Virus record (IMG/VR): IMGVR_UViG_3300049457_000009
Location: 1-45,780 of that record
Direction: 5' to 3' (one strand)
Source of the DNA: a virus
Length of the DNA: 45,780 nt
Under the pieces are notes generated by a model. The model was not told where the DNA came from. It ran no database searches and was given only the letters and a program-made list of their open reading frames with translations. Of the stretch, positions 45,512 through 45,780 are shown piece by piece (position 1 is the first letter of the stretch; each line of letters opens with the position of its first letter). The translations under genes and the position numbers were made by a program.

Positions 45512-45780
<269 letters not shown>

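Overview
The window looks like an essentially complete genome of a strictly lytic, podovirus-type tailed phage (Caudoviricetes), low in GC by eye. The evidence is a short-tailed-phage virion set on the + strand: large terminase, head-to-tail connector portal, scaffold, capsid, gp11- and gp12-like tail tube/nozzle proteins, a gp13-like protein, ejection proteins and T7-type fibres. An almost self-sufficient replication and nucleotide set lies on the - strand. I see no integrase, no CI-like repressor, no single-subunit RNA polymerase and no tRNA gene, so it is neither an obvious temperate phage nor a classical T7 relative. The host cannot be named from sequence alone; the sigma70-like promoters and the gene families suggest a bacterium with standard RNA polymerase, probably Gram-negative.

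The two window ends fall inside one gene. A collagen-like fibre protein starts at 45508, runs off the right end and continues from base 1 to 632. The last 11 bases equal the first 11, and overlapping them restores the reading frame, so the molecule was probably assembled as a circle and cut in a 36-bp tandem repeat.

The layout is two transcription arms that diverge from a gene-poor control region (about 22402-23354) and converge at a terminator (3084-3118). The leftward arm (22401 down to 3121) reads in order: a small Cys-containing protein, two pentapeptide-repeat proteins, two small proteins, PrimPol-VirE primase/helicase, a SNF2-type helicase, a Cas4-like DUF2800 nuclease, a DUF2815 single-strand DNA-binding protein, two duplicated small genes, family A DNA polymerase, RuvC-like resolvase, MazG-like pyrophosphatase, a cupin protein, NrdB, two small proteins, NrdA, a DUF6378 protein, ThyX, a Dam-like adenine methyltransferase, a glycosyltransferase and a DUF1353 protein. 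Many of these overlap by ATGA or TAATG and are probably translationally coupled. Two terminator-like hairpins sit directly in front of the ribosome binding sites of the primase and of the SNF2 helicase, which suggests attenuation or antitermination within this arm.

The rightward arm (23355 to 45780, then 1 to 3057) starts with a coiled-coil protein, then a strong extended -10 promoter (23760-23788). It continues through packaging genes, portal, Bbp19-like protein, scaffold, a lytic-transglycosylase-like protein, the major capsid protein with its own extended -10 promoter, tail tube and nozzle, and ejection proteins including a 1527-residue gp16-type protein. It ends with a cassette of four collagen-like fibre proteins sharing two kinds of C-terminal module, a metallophosphoesterase and five very small proteins, most of them Lys-rich. 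Functionally, the left arm makes dNTPs and copies DNA, and the right arm builds the particle. The most unusual parts are the modular collagen fibre cassette, the small-protein cassette, the pentapeptide pair and the hairpin-gated leaders.
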